Shown here: piece after piece, positions 1-11,761 of the stretch
How the letters are laid out: every line of letters begins with the position of its first letter
Position numbering within the stretch: position 1 is the first letter of the stretch
NCBI RefSeq assembly: GCF_029784155.1
Contig: NC_073693.1
Coordinates: forward strand, 290,380,875 to 290,444,874
Length of the DNA stretch: 64,000 bases
Direction of reading: 5' to 3'
DNA from: Uranotaenia lowii
Lineage: Eukaryota; Arthropoda; Insecta; Diptera; Culicidae
The notes under the pieces: generated by a model
Told to the model about the DNA's origin: nothing
Database searches by the model: none
The model's input: only the letters and a program-made list of their open reading frames with translations
Position numbers and translations under genes: made by a program

Positions 1-3000
1 CTTCTGGTATGTTTCCAGAAGATGCTAGCAACCATCATTCGAAGCTAATTCAAATGACCTAACACGCCAAACAAACAGATATATCGACAGAGGTCATTCT
101 CAGAACAGAACCGAGATTATCCGCCTTCTGTGCGTAATAAAGTAGCCACCAGCTGGCGATAGGGCGGGAATTTTGGGGTTAACCCTTCTGTCCGAAGTCG
201 AGCCAAGCCAAGGGTTGATTCACTGAACGTGGCAGCAAGATGAATGGGCCAGTGACATGCCAAGCGTGAAATGAAACACCACCAAAGCATGAGTCCATCC
301 GGTTCTTGGGGTTACGTCCGGTTTGATTGCCCCCAAAAAGGTTGCCCCAAATAACCTCCGTCTTCTGCCTGCCATCGGAGGCTTGGAGCCTGGAAGGGGA
401 ATAAATTAGTAAAACAAGTCAAATCGACTCAGCAAGATAAAATGATTCAATTTAGTATCCCGGGGGTTTGGAAGCGATTGTTTGACTGTGTGCTCCAATT
501 TACTTGTCAGCGGCAAACAACTAGCTGAATCACGAGAGAGAGAAAAAAAACAGAATAGGAAAAAGGGGAAAAAACAGAGATTGATAAAAAGGAAGAATTC
601 GGTCGATGAACTGATCCTGAACTGATGTTTGCTTCCAGCAGAAAATTAAGCGTAATCTGTGAGATTGGCGTTCACTTGTTTGTCGGGCGGGTGTAATTGA
701 CTTTGATAAGCATGAATGTTTACCAACGTCAATTCGGGAGAGCGTTTTTTTTTGCTAAGGTGAAAACTTTTCCCTCCATCTATTTGGAAAAGTTCTGCTG
801 ACAAATTAAGTGTAAAATGTAAAACGATTCTAGGAACGCAATGGATTGTGAAATTGTTGAAAGTTTTCGTGAAATTTTGTTATCAACATAATTTCGATCA
901 TTATGATTTGTAATAAATCCACTGATTGGTTGATTTTGTTCAAAGTTTTTTTTAAACATTGTGGCAAGTTTGAAAAAACTGAAAAAAACTGTAGGAAGTT
1001 TGTTTTTGGACCACAGGTATATTTTTTGTGAAATTTCTCAACCTATCTTATCAAATCTTCAATATTTACGACGGCTGCTAGATATTCCTTTTTCTTTCTA
1101 TCGTAATTTACTGTTTTTTCCATTTACTGACTACAGATGAAAATCTTCATAATCCTATGACTCGCAAAAAAAAACCAAACAAATTTAATTTGCATCAAAA
1201 CTGTCGAAACTGGGATGCGGTGTGACGATCAATCAATTTCCGCGACAATCCTCCAAACGAGATTACATGTCAATCAGTTGCAAATAGACTCTCGTTAGTA
1301 TGTATGTACGTGGTCTGGTTCACTGACTAGAAACAAACAAAGAAACACAAATCGAGGAAGCTAGAAGATAGAAAAAAAAACAAACGAACAGACAGCACTA
1401 ACGTGTCAAAAACAATCATGTGTCAAAATTGACGGTCAGTCAAAAATAACTGGCGCGTCGTATCTATTTCTGTGAATATTTGAGGGTTTGTTTTCGTTGG
1501 TTGGTTTTGGTTACACAATCTTATCAGTAGATTACAGTGTGAGTAGATAGATATGATAAAAATAAAATAGTAAGGCGAAAGTGTATTATCTTTATAATGT
1601 TCCAAATTTGTACGGTAAATTTGAAACCTGTGAAATTTTATGCGCAGCAGGTTCAAATTGATTCTAGGCCCTGAAAAGGTCCCATGCCAAACTTGGGCAA
1701 AATAGAACCACGGGAAGGAGCGCTCAACGAGCCTGAAAAATTTGGAAACATTTTGTTCGGAAAGTCCACCTCAGCCACTTCAACCGATTTCTTTTGAAGG
1801 GTTTGACGGGGCCCTCAGACGGGGTTTCTGTTTCATCTCTTCTTCACCTTACTAAGGATGATTTTTTTTCTTAAAAATCAACCCAGAATGGTTTTCACTG
1901 TAACTCGCAGACAGACGTAGCTGCCAAATAAATTTTAAAGTTCGGAAAACACATAGGACTCATTCCAGCGTAACGTGACGATATTTTGACAGTTTTTTTT
2001 TGTCAATTTTCCCATTTTTTTTTTTCAGCCAAAGAATCCCAAAAAACTATTCAAATTCTTAAAGATTTTCAAATTTTCTATCCAACAACTTATGAAGTGT
2101 CGATTTATATGAGTTCTACGAAATTTTTGGTAATATTTCTTAAATTTTCGATCAATGATCAAATTTTCGGTGAATCCGTGCACCCATGGTTAAAATTTTT
2201 GTAACATAAATCTTGTTTAACCATTAAAGTTTTCCATGAATTTATTTTCAAAAAACTATCTGTGAATATTTTGAAAAGAATAAGAAACTATAACTTTTAT
2301 TTGGAACAAGCCAATTTTTGTCTTTTTTTCGACTTGCGATTTCGAAGTTATTCAATGAAAATCGAAAAAGTCAAATTGCTCGTATCTCTTACATTTGAAC
2401 AAAAAGCTAATTTCTTGAGATATGCAGCAAATAATTTTTGTCCCAAATTCTCTTACACTGTTTAGTTTAACTATATCAAAATCACAAAATCACTTTTCAG
2501 TTATCTGGTAGAATAGAAAGTGACATCCGATCATCAAAAATCAAATTGACTTTATAGACTAGTTTGTTTACAGTCACAACTTTGTGGATTCGATGAGTTT
2601 GGAGTAAATGACAATAGCGAAAAATGTATTCATTGTCATTGTGAAGTTCGCCCAGGCTAAAATGATTTTATTTAATCGTCTTTCGAAACACGTGGGGAAG
2701 AAATTTATTTCCTCTCATTCACTGCGGTCAACGAACATGATTTCTTAGAGCTCTGGTTTTGGGTGTTGTGGGAAGGGGCGTTGTGTAGGAAAGAACATGA
2801 AACTTAATCAATTTTCTATTATTTTTTTTTTGTTAACAAAAATGATATTTTCAAACAAAAATGTTTTTCAATCATTCAACTAGCTTCGAGTGCCATCGAG
2901 TTTTGCGCTAGTTAAAGGATGGAAATGAGTTCCAAATATATAATTCGCATAAACTGATATTGCACAAACTCGCGCATTTTGATCAAATTATCGATTTTAA

Positions 3001-3021
3001 ACGATAAAAACATACGTTACA
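1..3021. other. Gene-free flank, no recognisable element
   Basis: No coding region is supported here. Open frames are at most 77 codons and sit in AT-rich sequence. The first ~700 bases are GC-richer and non-repetitive by eye, like single-copy intergenic or intronic DNA. A 21-bp motif shared with the element at 15428-17573 occurs at 2169-2189. A ~30-bp stretch around 1675-1702 resembles, in reverse complement, sequence at 9215-9246, so it is probably an old dispersed repeat. Confidence 0.6.
2169..2189 (-). repeat. Solitary copy of the CCATGGGTGCACGGATTCACC motif
   Basis: On the minus strand this is an exact copy of the 21-bp motif clustered at 15595-16885 inside the piggyBac-like element. 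No TTAA-flanked inverted termini are visible around it. It is therefore either a remnant of a related element or a more widely dispersed motif. Confidence 0.7.
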
Positions 3022-3778
3022 TCACAGAGAACAGACGTACAAGCTCAAGCAAAAAATCTTCAAAAAAGTGAATAAAATTTCAAAATGCTGACATCCAAAA
3101 AATGCAAAAAATTGAATTGAAACAGTGCCATCTATAGTGCCGTTCAAAAGTTACTAATCAAATTTTTAAGTGCCTAGTTTTCGAAAAGGCGTAGTCGTTT
3201 TGACGTACTCATTAAACTAATGCCGCTCTAAAAAGACGCTCTAAAATAGCAATAAGAGTTACTTTTGACTGGACAGAATTAAACTTCCTTTGTTTTTGGA
3301 ATATTAACTAACAGTTTTGGAATAAGTTTTTGCACTTCTTGGACGGTTATCGTCAGAGGACGAATCGGGTGTATCCAGTCATTTAGGAAAATTCTTGACA
3401 AACAGTCTTACCCAACAGAACTGATTTTAGTTATCTCGAAGCGGATTACTTTCTAGTATCACTTTCACATCCCATTGTTCAAAGTTTAGTACTTCTAGCT
3501 TGAAGTAAAAAGCGATTAACATTTAAGATATTTTCCATTATGCAACGTGACGAAAATGTTACAAAACTTCAACAGCGCATTTCTTGAATCATGCCAAACA
3601 GTTCATAGGACCTGTTCTAAACTGACCAAAATTATGTTTTTTTCTCAGCTTGGTTTTGACAGTTCTCTTTGGTATTTTTGGAGACATCTAGTGGCCCAGA
3701 AAAAAAAATTGGTTCAAAATGGTCGTTGGAGGTGTTACACAAGTTTCGTGTGTTAGCTCGTACGTCTGTTCTCTGTGA
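3022..3778. mobile_element. Non-autonomous DNA transposon with 24-bp terminal inverted repeats
   Basis: The left end reads TCACAGAGAACAGACGTAC followed by AAGCT (3022-3045). The reverse complement of 3755-3778 matches it with one mismatch (GAGCT). The element is 757 bp. It has no transposase-like frame (longest 69 codons), so it would need an enzyme supplied in trans. No clean target duplication is visible in the flanks, which leaves the superfamily open. Near-perfect termini suggest it is relatively young. Confidence 0.75.
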
Positions 3779-5270
3779 CTACATGCTTCCTGCAGTGCTT
3801 CAGCCTTTGAAAAACACATTATAACCTACAGAAAATCGTTTGTATCACCTACAGCCATAGCCATGAGGTTCCCAGGAAAAACAAGTGAGGGATCTACTCT
3901 ATACTATAAATTTTAAATTCTTTATGAAATTTTGATGCAACAGTGATTTGGTTTAGAAATGAGATACCGTTTATTCATTTCTGTTCCTCAAGTCCTTACA
4001 AGCTAACTTAGACCAATAGCTATTACAATCTTGTCGCTTATCCTAAGTGATTCTCAACTCAGAATCCTTCCTTAAATACTTTCATATTCTGGGCTAACCA
4101 CCCAGAATAAACTTCCAACAATGCAGGGTAACTCATAACCAAAAGCTGTGTTGGCTGAGTTTCGCGTGCATGATGACAACATTTGTATTGTTGTCATCAT
4201 CATTGATCAACATCAACTGTCAACCGCTATTGTTCTCAATATGCAAATTGACGAAAGATAACGAAACCAAAACAATCAGTTTTTGGTTTTTTTGAAGCGT
4301 GGCCGCTAACGATTGGGTCCAGGAATTTTTCCGGAGGATATCGTGAGTATCAACAAAGTTTAACAATCTTTACTCAGAACTACTGTAAAAACCTCGAAAA
4401 CAAATCCCAGATTCAAAATTTTGCTACAGATTTTCAAGATTTCTCCACTTGATGATAGAAATTCATTTCTGAATTCTAAATATCCATAGATTAAACTTAT
4501 TTCAGGGGATTTTTCCCTATTATAAACATCTTAATTGTTTTTCTGTTTTCATTTTTTGTACTATGTATCTTATATAGGATTCTTGAATTTTAATTCGCAT
4601 CATCATTAATTTTTTTTTTAAAGTTAGTTATTTTAAAGTTATTTTGAAATTGTTATTCAAATTTGGTTTTGCGTTTCATTCAAAGTTTTATCCATAATTT
4701 TTAAAACTCATATGTAAAACAATTATTTTCCGAATATGAAAAAAACACAATATTTTGGCTTTGATCATTTAGAGTCCAGGCAGTTACAAATGAGTGTATT
4801 CTAAAAATTATTCGTTTGATCGAAAAACGTAAGTATTCTAGTAAGTCTTTTTATACTTGTTTTTTATTTGGGCCGAAAAAAATTTCAGCAAAAATCAACA
4901 GTTAATGAGTTTTCAAGTGGAAAATGAAGGATTTCCGAGATGATTGTGTAAAAATATTTTTAAGAAGACCTTTTTCATAACGCTGCTAAAATTTTGCATA
5001 TCTAAACTCTAGAAATGTAATGAAGTGCCCGAACTCTAAATGATCATAGTTTTATAAATCACCTTGAGTTTTGTTTCATTTTCAGATTCAAAGTTCTAAA
5101 ACTTTATTTTTTTTGCAAAATTAAGAACTTCAAAATGGCGATCCAGAATTGAAAATCCGAAATAAGATTTATCATTTGACATTCAAATTTTATTTTAAAA
5201 TCTTTAAATTAATTAATCAATTCTGATTGAAACCCAAGACATCAAATGTATAAAAAAAAAAACTACATTG
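3779..5270. other. AT-rich spacer without genes
   Basis: No coding region or complete mobile element is seen. The only structured item is the hairpin at 4170-4200. From about 4350 the sequence is low-complexity AT-rich DNA. Confidence 0.6.
4170..4200. other. Perfect 12-bp stem hairpin
   Basis: ATGATGACAACA at 4170-4181 pairs perfectly with TGTTGTCATCAT at 4189-4200 across a 7-base loop. It lies in a GC-richer patch (about 4120-4340) that otherwise looks single-copy. No role is evident. It could be a structured RNA element or a chance palindrome. Confidence 0.5.
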
Positions 5271-6024
5271 CACAGTGGTGCAGAACATCAATCTAGCTGT
5301 ACGAAATTAATAGCGCCCAGGGATGAAGAGATAAACATTTGATGTCTTCAGCAACATTGTTCAATTTTTCAATGAGCATATTCTAGTATCAAAAATTTTG
5401 CCGAGGGGTCCACCGATAGCGAGATAAAAATGCTAACTTTTTTGTTTTTCAAATTAGGGCTTTGATGTCTTCGACAAAGTTGTTTATCTGATCAAAATAC
5501 ATAAGTTTGTTGAATATGTCAAAGTCCTGTCACATCACCCTCAGGAGTTACAGTCAAAGTAAAAGAAATCTCTTGAAAAAACAGTTTTTTGAACCTAAAA
5601 CGTTGTAGATTGGATAAAATGGTTCGCTGTCTTTGAAACAAAGTTGTAACAAGCCACGATCTACATTTGCCTCATACATTATGATGGGTTTAGAAGTTGC
5701 TGAAGCTCTATAGAAAGCATTTAGTGTATTTTATTGGCAATTTTGGAAGGCTCGTTCATCGAAAAGTGCACATTTTCGCAACACCCCCTTTTTTGTGATT
5801 ATTTTTTATGATAAGCGAAACCACTTCCATTTGGAGTTAGCGCGGAAATCAGTGGAAATAGTAGAAATTTGAATGATTGAAAATACACATTTTATGTTAA
5901 AATTACCTATTTTACTAATAGAAAAAAACGTTAAATCATTTAATTTATTAATAAAATGTTGCAGTTTTCTTTTGTATATTTTGTTTTATTAAAAGGCATT
6001 CAAATTCGATTTTGCACCACTGTG
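5271..6024. mobile_element. Non-autonomous TIR element, CACAGTGGTGCA ends
   Basis: The left end CACAGTGGTGCA (5271-5282) is mirrored by TGCACCACTGTG at 6013-6024, giving a perfect 12-bp inverted repeat and a 754-bp element. The termini resemble hAT-type CAGTG-rich ends, but I cannot find a matching 8-bp target duplication, so the class is uncertain. The interior has no coding frame. Phrases such as CTTCGACAAAGTTGTT inside it look like common dispersed repeat sequence. Confidence 0.7.
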
Positions 6025-6454
6025 ATTTGAGGGCTCTGAAACAAATTTCAAATCTTGGCTCATATCAAAACATTGATCTGGAATCTTAATTCTGAAATCA
6101 TTTTTTACATTTTAGAAACCGTATTGAAAATCGGAAAAGGATCCAAAATTCAAATTTCGTAATAATTAACCTTGTTTATTGTATCTCATTTATGAGCTTA
6201 ATCTGAATTTTGTATATTTATGCTGTATCTGAATTTTGAACCTGAATTGATATTCAAATACAGAACTAATATTCGAAATCCGGATTGCAAATTCTATCAA
6301 TTTATAAATTTCAAATTTGAAACCAAAGTCAATCAGTTTGGATTTTAGAAAAAAAAAAAAACATCTATTAGATTTTATATAAGGAATTTATATTTACCAA
6401 AAGTATTTGCGGAAAAAGAATATGTGATATCCTGTAAAAAAACTTAATAATTTG

Positions 6455-6660
6455 GCCGTCGACCGTGGCCTAGAGGATAGCGTTCGAGTCTTAACCAGAG
6501 ATCATGAGATCGAATCTTGGTTACGGCATACATAGTACTTTTTCTGAGAGTTGGTGATTTAAGCATTTGTGAGATGCTAGCCATGAAATCTTTGAAAGAT
6601 GTACGCCTAAGAGTAAAGTAAATTAGATCTCTTCAAAGAAATATATACATATACATATTT
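6455..6660 (+). mobile_element. tRNA-derived SINE
   Basis: A pol III-like box A (TGGCCTAGAGG, 6466-6476) is followed 30 bases later by a box B-like AGATCGAATCT (6507-6517; 8 of 11 to GGTTCGAATCC). The head is a tRNA-like fold, followed by ~100 bp of unrelated body. The 3' end is a short ATACAT-type microsatellite running into a T tract. This architecture is standard for SINEs, which are copied by LINE enzymes in trans. Exact ends are uncertain. It abuts the inverted-repeat element at 6691. Confidence 0.65.
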
Positions 6661-6690
6661 TTTTTTATAAATTCTAATTTCAGCATTATC

Positions 6691-8113
6691 GTCAAAAGGG
6701 GCATCATGCAACAGCGAGGTTTTATGCAACATTTATATAACATCACACTGAATCAATTTTTAATTTAATTCATTGTGATAAAGTTATCTTTTAATGATAT
6801 TAAATGATGATGACATAATTTCTCGCAACTTAACCCTTTAATGCATAGTGTTGTTTTAAAACAAACCTAATCTAAATCCAAATACATATCTCGGAAACGC
6901 GTGGAAAATTTTTAAAGATGTATGGACAAAAAATGTTCTTGAGATTAATAGAAATTAACCATTGGAATTTTTTTATCACGGTATTTCATTGTTTTTGTGA
7001 GATATCGAACAAAGTAGGCGGAAAAAATGCAAAATTCAAATTTATTTATTTTTTCGAAAAAAATAGTTTTTGGAAAATTGCTGATATTTCTTCAGATTCG
7101 CAAATTCTATCAAATTTTTTAACCTCAATCAATCACAAACACCTTCCTGCACCCAATTGAGAAGATTATGAAGAAATTTACAAAATCGTATTGAAATGAA
7201 TTGAGAATTTCAAAAAATATTTTTCAAGTTTGATGGGCCATAACTTTTACAATACTCAAAAGAACGATTTCAAACCTCTTGAGTTGTGTTATTCGAATTA
7301 AAATGTTATTATTTCACTGAATCAATAACTGATATTCCCATTTAAAAAAAGCCATGCATTAAAGGGTTAAGCTAGTTTTTTGAAGTTTTTTATTTAAAAT
7401 TTGAAGTATCAAGCAATAAATGTGCAAATTTTAACATTTTTCGATGTCGTAAAAAACTTTACCCAGTATGACGAATTGGCTTGATGAAATTTCCTACAAA
7501 CTTTTTATTGGTTTCCTCATGCTATACCAACACTGTTGATGTAGAAATATATTTCAAACAATCACTCAATTTTTTTTAAATAAATATTTTTATAATTCAG
7601 TTAGGTGTATGGGGTACAATGCAACAAAATGCATATTAAACAAACACCTTGTGAATCTCGTTTCCATGTGCTGGAATATGAAAATTTTGTTTGTTAACAT
7701 TGAAATTTCATTCACCCAAACATTTATTTTTATGATTTCAGCTTGTTAAATTTTTCGTTGTATTATTTAACCCCTAAATGTATCCAGCATCATTATTTTC
7801 AAAAAAAATGGGAAAATTAGTTTTTACAGACCAAAAAATAACTGCAATTGTTGTTTTTATGCGTGAAGGTCTTTAATGCAATGCAAATATAACTAAGTTT
7901 GTTGCAAGCTACCCCGTTTTATAAAAAGTGTGAAAAAAGCATGTTTTTCGAAAATTTTAAATCACAAAAGAATCCATTAATTTTTCTAATTATGCCAATT
8001 TGATATCCCATCATCCTTAAATCTTTTAATGCATAAAGGGTAGGATAAACTGTGAACATATATTTTGAAGAAGCCATTGAAGTTGAAAATTGTTGCATGT
8101 TGCCCCAGTTGAC
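6691..8113. mobile_element. TIR element with GTCAAAAGGGGCATCATGCA-like ends
   Basis: The left terminus (6691-6713) and the reverse complement of the right terminus (8091-8113) agree at about 18 of 23 bases. Shared parts are GTCAA, GGGGCA and CATGCAACA. A second element (6834-7366) is nested inside, so the original length was near 0.9 kb. Internal phrases such as TGGGGTACAATGCAACAAAA (7609-7628) echo the termini. No transposase frame is present. Old age is implied by the diverged ends. Confidence 0.5.
6834..7366. mobile_element. piggyBac-like MITE flanked by TTAA
   Basis: CCCTTTAATGCAT at 6834-6846 is mirrored exactly by ATGCATTAAAGGG at 7354-7366. The element is bounded on both sides by TTAA (6830-6833 and 7367-7370). 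TTAA target duplication with CCC-starting ends is the hallmark of the piggyBac superfamily. At 533 bp without a transposase it is non-autonomous. Its insertion into the 6691-8113 element makes it the younger of the two. Confidence 0.8.
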
Positions 8114-8474
8114 GGTATTTGAAAAAAAAATATTTCATGGAAAAAAAACCCCTCCCACTCCCCATAAGGTCGTCTTGCCTACGGTCCTGAATGCAATGTT
8201 CCTGTTTGAAAAAACTTTCATTCCAAGGTAATTATTCTATTTAATTTCTGCGTATTTCCAAGTCCTCGAGTCTAGTTTGAAGTATGTTCAACAAAATTTT
8301 CAAAGGAACTTCACCATTTTTCGACACCTAATTCAAAGGTTATATGAATCATTTAATGTAAAAACCAAACATTTTCGACCGCGTTGAATCGTTTTCATCA
8401 AGAAATACCGAAATCTTTTGCTGTAGGAATTATTTGAAAATTTCGACTCTCAGGACAATAGTGTCTTTAGAATA

Positions 8475-9191
8475 AGTCGATTAGGGGTCATTTTTGAATT
8501 TCCTGGGGTCTTCTTTTTGGTACAAAACTCAGCCATGATTTTTGGCAGAATTTTTAAGTAACGTTAACATGAATAAATTTGAATTTTTTGGTTTGTATGG
8601 GAAAATTGAAAATTTTGTGTGGAAAAATTAACAACATTTTTTTCTTATGTGGAACTGAACCTACAAATGGGTTTTGTGCCAATTTGGAAACTATCTAAAA
8701 GAAATTATTCTCTGAACAACTTTGTCGAAGACCGTAACTTGTTATCTAACTAAAGAAAAAAGTTATTAGTTTTTCAACAGGGATATATTTTTGACATCAC
8801 TGCTAGTGCCTAGCAAAGTATTGCATGAAAAGAAGTGATGCAATCCTCGCTAGGCTCCCAGCAGTGATGTCAATTGAATTTATTGTTTTTCAGTACCAAA
8901 AGACATGCCCTTATACAACACCTAATAACTATTTTGTCTAATAAGATACGAAGTTACGGTCTTATAGAATTTATAAATTAGCTCAAAATCCATGAGCCAC
9001 AGAAGAGACAAAAATGATGTTGATTTTTTAGTACAAAAAAAATAATTTTCTTATACAAATTAAAAAGTTCAAACTAACTCATGTTAACGTTACTCAGAAA
9101 TTCTGCAAAAAGGCATAGCTGAGTTTTGAACCAAAACGAAACTCGTAAGACTCCAGGGTTTAAGCAATTCTAAACTGACCCCAAATCGACT
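8475..9191. mobile_element. Foldback (long-hairpin) element
   Basis: The sequence from 8475 reads inward as the approximate reverse complement of the sequence back from 9191, over about 350 bp per arm. Matching pairs include AGTCGATT with AATCGACT at the ends, AACGTTAACATGA with TCATGTTAACGTT (near 8560 and 9082), and GACATCACTGCT with AGCAGTGATGTC close to the centre at ~8833. Arms differ by scattered substitutions and small indels, so it is not recent. No coding sequence is present. Confidence 0.8.
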
Positions 9192-10651
9192 CAGTCAAAT
9201 TTGTTATATAACCTGGTCTAATCTGGCCAAAATTTGGCATGGGACCTTCCTAAGTCTAGCAAAAATTAGAGTCTGCAACGCATAACATTTTCAAAAGTCT
9301 GGTTATTTGTGGCACTCTAGAGATCATTGATCGATTGGGAGAAAACGTATTGGGAGTGTCAAATGTTTTAACCGCCACTTTAAAATAATGAGAAAATAAA
9401 TTAGATACTTTAAGAATTGTCCGACAAACCATAAAAAACATAAAGCTGATTCCTATGGAGCCATTTGGTCTACAAATCCCTTAAAAAAATGCCCGCATTG
9501 CCCGAAGTGAACGATTTGTTTGCCATCCAGCTGTAACAAAAATATAAACATATAACAACAACGAGCTTTTTTTCTCTCCCTGCTTGTGCCCATCGTGATA
9601 TGTACGACGTCCTAAAAAAAAGTCCAATGAAGCGGCCAGCAGCTAAACTGACCTCATCATCTACTGGGTCATTGTTTCCACGTCTTCATCATCTCGCGCT
9701 CGGCAGATGGACGACGATGACGGCGTCCTTGAGAATGTGTACTTTGTTTGATGTCGTTTTTTCCTTCGGTTCTCCTCTCGGGTCTGGCTGGCTGTCTGAC
9801 ACTCATAGGTATCCTTAGTTTGGTTTATCCCATTCCCAGAGACTTGGGTTGACAGGGCCATGTCATCTGAGCTCTCGATCTGGTCATTTGTCACGTTTTG
9901 CTAATACTCGGGGCACCCGACGATGACACTGCGGGAAAATTGTCTTGGTTGTGTTTCGTTTTTTTTTTGGATGTACAGCATAATATAAAATATTTAATGG
10001 TGTTCCTAACTAGGTATAAAGTGTAAGCCAAGTCCCATTTTTAAAAAGAGTGTAACCTTCATAATATTTTCGACTGTGGAATATTAATAACTTTCAGAAA
10101 AGTTCTCACGCCCTTCCGAAAAATTACCGTAGATGTCTGTTTTTCGGTCCAACCCATCCAAAACATGGTGCCAGCAATTTCAGTTTCAATCTACGAAGAA
10201 GCTGCGGCTATGGAAGTTCGCAATACCTACAATAATCCTTGAACCCCGACGAGCAGCCAGTCCTTGTGGCGTTGAAAGGTCACGTTCTTGTGTTTTCCTT
10301 TGCCTTGCTGATATTGGCTGCTGAATTGATTTGGATTTTAAACATTCATTACACGCTTTTCGATTAACCTTTTCCCTGCTTTGGACCCTGGAAATGTTCC
10401 ATCTAATTGAGAGAGTTGAATGTTTAAAATTTTCAATCAATGTCTTGGTCATCCATGTCGATTTAAACTAAAATCTTCTTCAGAATCTAAAAATTGATCA
10501 GCAAACAAAAGTTTTCCCAACATAACAAAAACATTGTTTATGAGAACAAAAAGAAAAAAAGCACATGTTTGGATTGTTTCTCAAGATTTTAACAAATGAG
10601 TAATAAAAAAACAATTTCAAGCAAACAAAAGCTTTGTCAATACTTTTAAGC
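9192..10651. other. Gene-free stretch, partly GC-richer
   Basis: No gene is recognised. About 9480-9960 and 10090-10450 are GC-richer and look single-copy, with overlapping short frames on both strands (61-88 codons) that lack any family motif. A start-to-stop frame on both strands over the same bases argues against coding. These patches are candidates for conserved non-coding DNA or exons too short to call. Confidence 0.5.
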
Positions 10652-10963
10652 ATGGTAATTTTATTCTGGCTTCTTTGGTCTTGAATGTAGATCAAACAAC
10701 GGTGGTTTTTGAAAAACCCCACATTTCGACCAGTTTTGTTGGTCTTTTTCAAGGGAACTAGAAGTTTTATCACAAATTATTGTTGTGAGCTACAACACTG
10801 CATTTCATAAATTATTAACAACGCTCACAACAATAATTTGTAATAAAACTTCTAGTTCCCTTGAAAAAGACCAACAAAACTGGTCGAAACGTCGGGTATT
10901 TTAAAAAACCACCGTCGTTTGAGCTATATTCAAGACCGGAAAAGTCAAAATAAAATTACCATT
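10652..10963. repeat. Inverted repeat, ~135-bp arms, hammerhead-like core
   Basis: The arms 10652-10786 and about 10827-10963 are reverse complements with few mismatches, separated by ~40 bp. ATGGTAATTTTATT opens the structure and AATAAAATTACCAT closes it. Within the right arm GACC (10869-10872) pairs with GGTC (10882-10885) and is followed immediately by GAAACGTC (10886-10893). This resembles stem II plus the GAAA half of a hammerhead core. The expected CUGANGA half is not matched (TTGAAAAA instead), so activity is not supported. Confidence 0.75.
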
Positions 10964-11029
10964 TATCATTCCGTGTCGAAAACGTATACTTTAAAACGTT
11001 AATTAAAAGCTACTGGGTGAATATGGGAT

Positions 11030-11370
11030 TCGTATTTCCTCACCAGCTTCGCAATATGGGAACTTTCAAGTAGATTTAAAGGCATTTAAATGCAAAGTAT
11101 ATTTAATTATACTTGTTTCGAACTTGAACCCGTGTTCGCATAAACAAATATATGGCTACTTGGGAAACGACAATATGAAGTGCACATTCAGTTCCGGAGT
11201 AACTTGTTAATAATGTTAAGGTTGTAACTTACAACTTGTATTAAAGCAGAAATAAGGAACCAGAAAGATTTGTTTTGTTTGTTTTATTTATTTTAATCAG
11301 ACTTTAAATTTAAAATTCTTCCGTGAACCGGAAAGTCTTAATAAAAAAATTCATCGTATTGAGTACAATC
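11030..11370. repeat. Tandem duplication copy A, left part
   Basis: Sequence from about 11085 (TTTAATTATACTTGTTTCGA) through TTGAGTACAATC (11359-11370) matches 14749-14929 at high but imperfect identity. The copy is interrupted at 11371 by the LINE and resumes at 14003. Removing the LINE gives a unit of about 1.0 kb repeated in direct orientation. No coding sequence is present. Confidence 0.7.
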
Positions 11371-11761
11371 TTTTTTTTTATGTAGCGGCCCACCACACTT
11401 CCCCACACCAAAAAGCTCGTATGAGCCCCCTGGTAATGGACGCTACTGTTCTCAGCACGTCTGGCAGCAAACGAAAAGAGAATAAAAATACAAAAACGCG
11501 AGCAAATTTTACTCATGCTGAGAACTCAAAATTTTAATTAATTGCGAGGAAATGTGACGAATACTATTTAAACTAATTTACACTATGAATCTCAATGGAA
11601 AAAGATTTCCTTTGAAGAGATTCATGTTTGAGACAAACAAAATTTCAACAAAATAGATTATACTAGAAGTTACAAGGTATTTTACATTTTAAAATTAAGG
11701 TTACACTAAATTTAAGCTACATAATTAAAAATATCATAAAAGCTTGCTTTGTTCGATTTAT

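Noticed and set aside
9661..9894. 77-codon minus-strand frame in the GC-richer patch
   Set aside because: Overlapped by a plus-strand frame of similar length, with low-complexity charged sequence and no motif.
11310..11516. 68-codon minus-strand frame over the LINE 3' end
   Set aside because: It runs across the T run and the insertion junction into flanking DNA, so it is not a gene. The GC-richer patch 11380-11530 with GTTCTCAGCA/TGCTGAGAAC ends may be part of the LINE 3' region.
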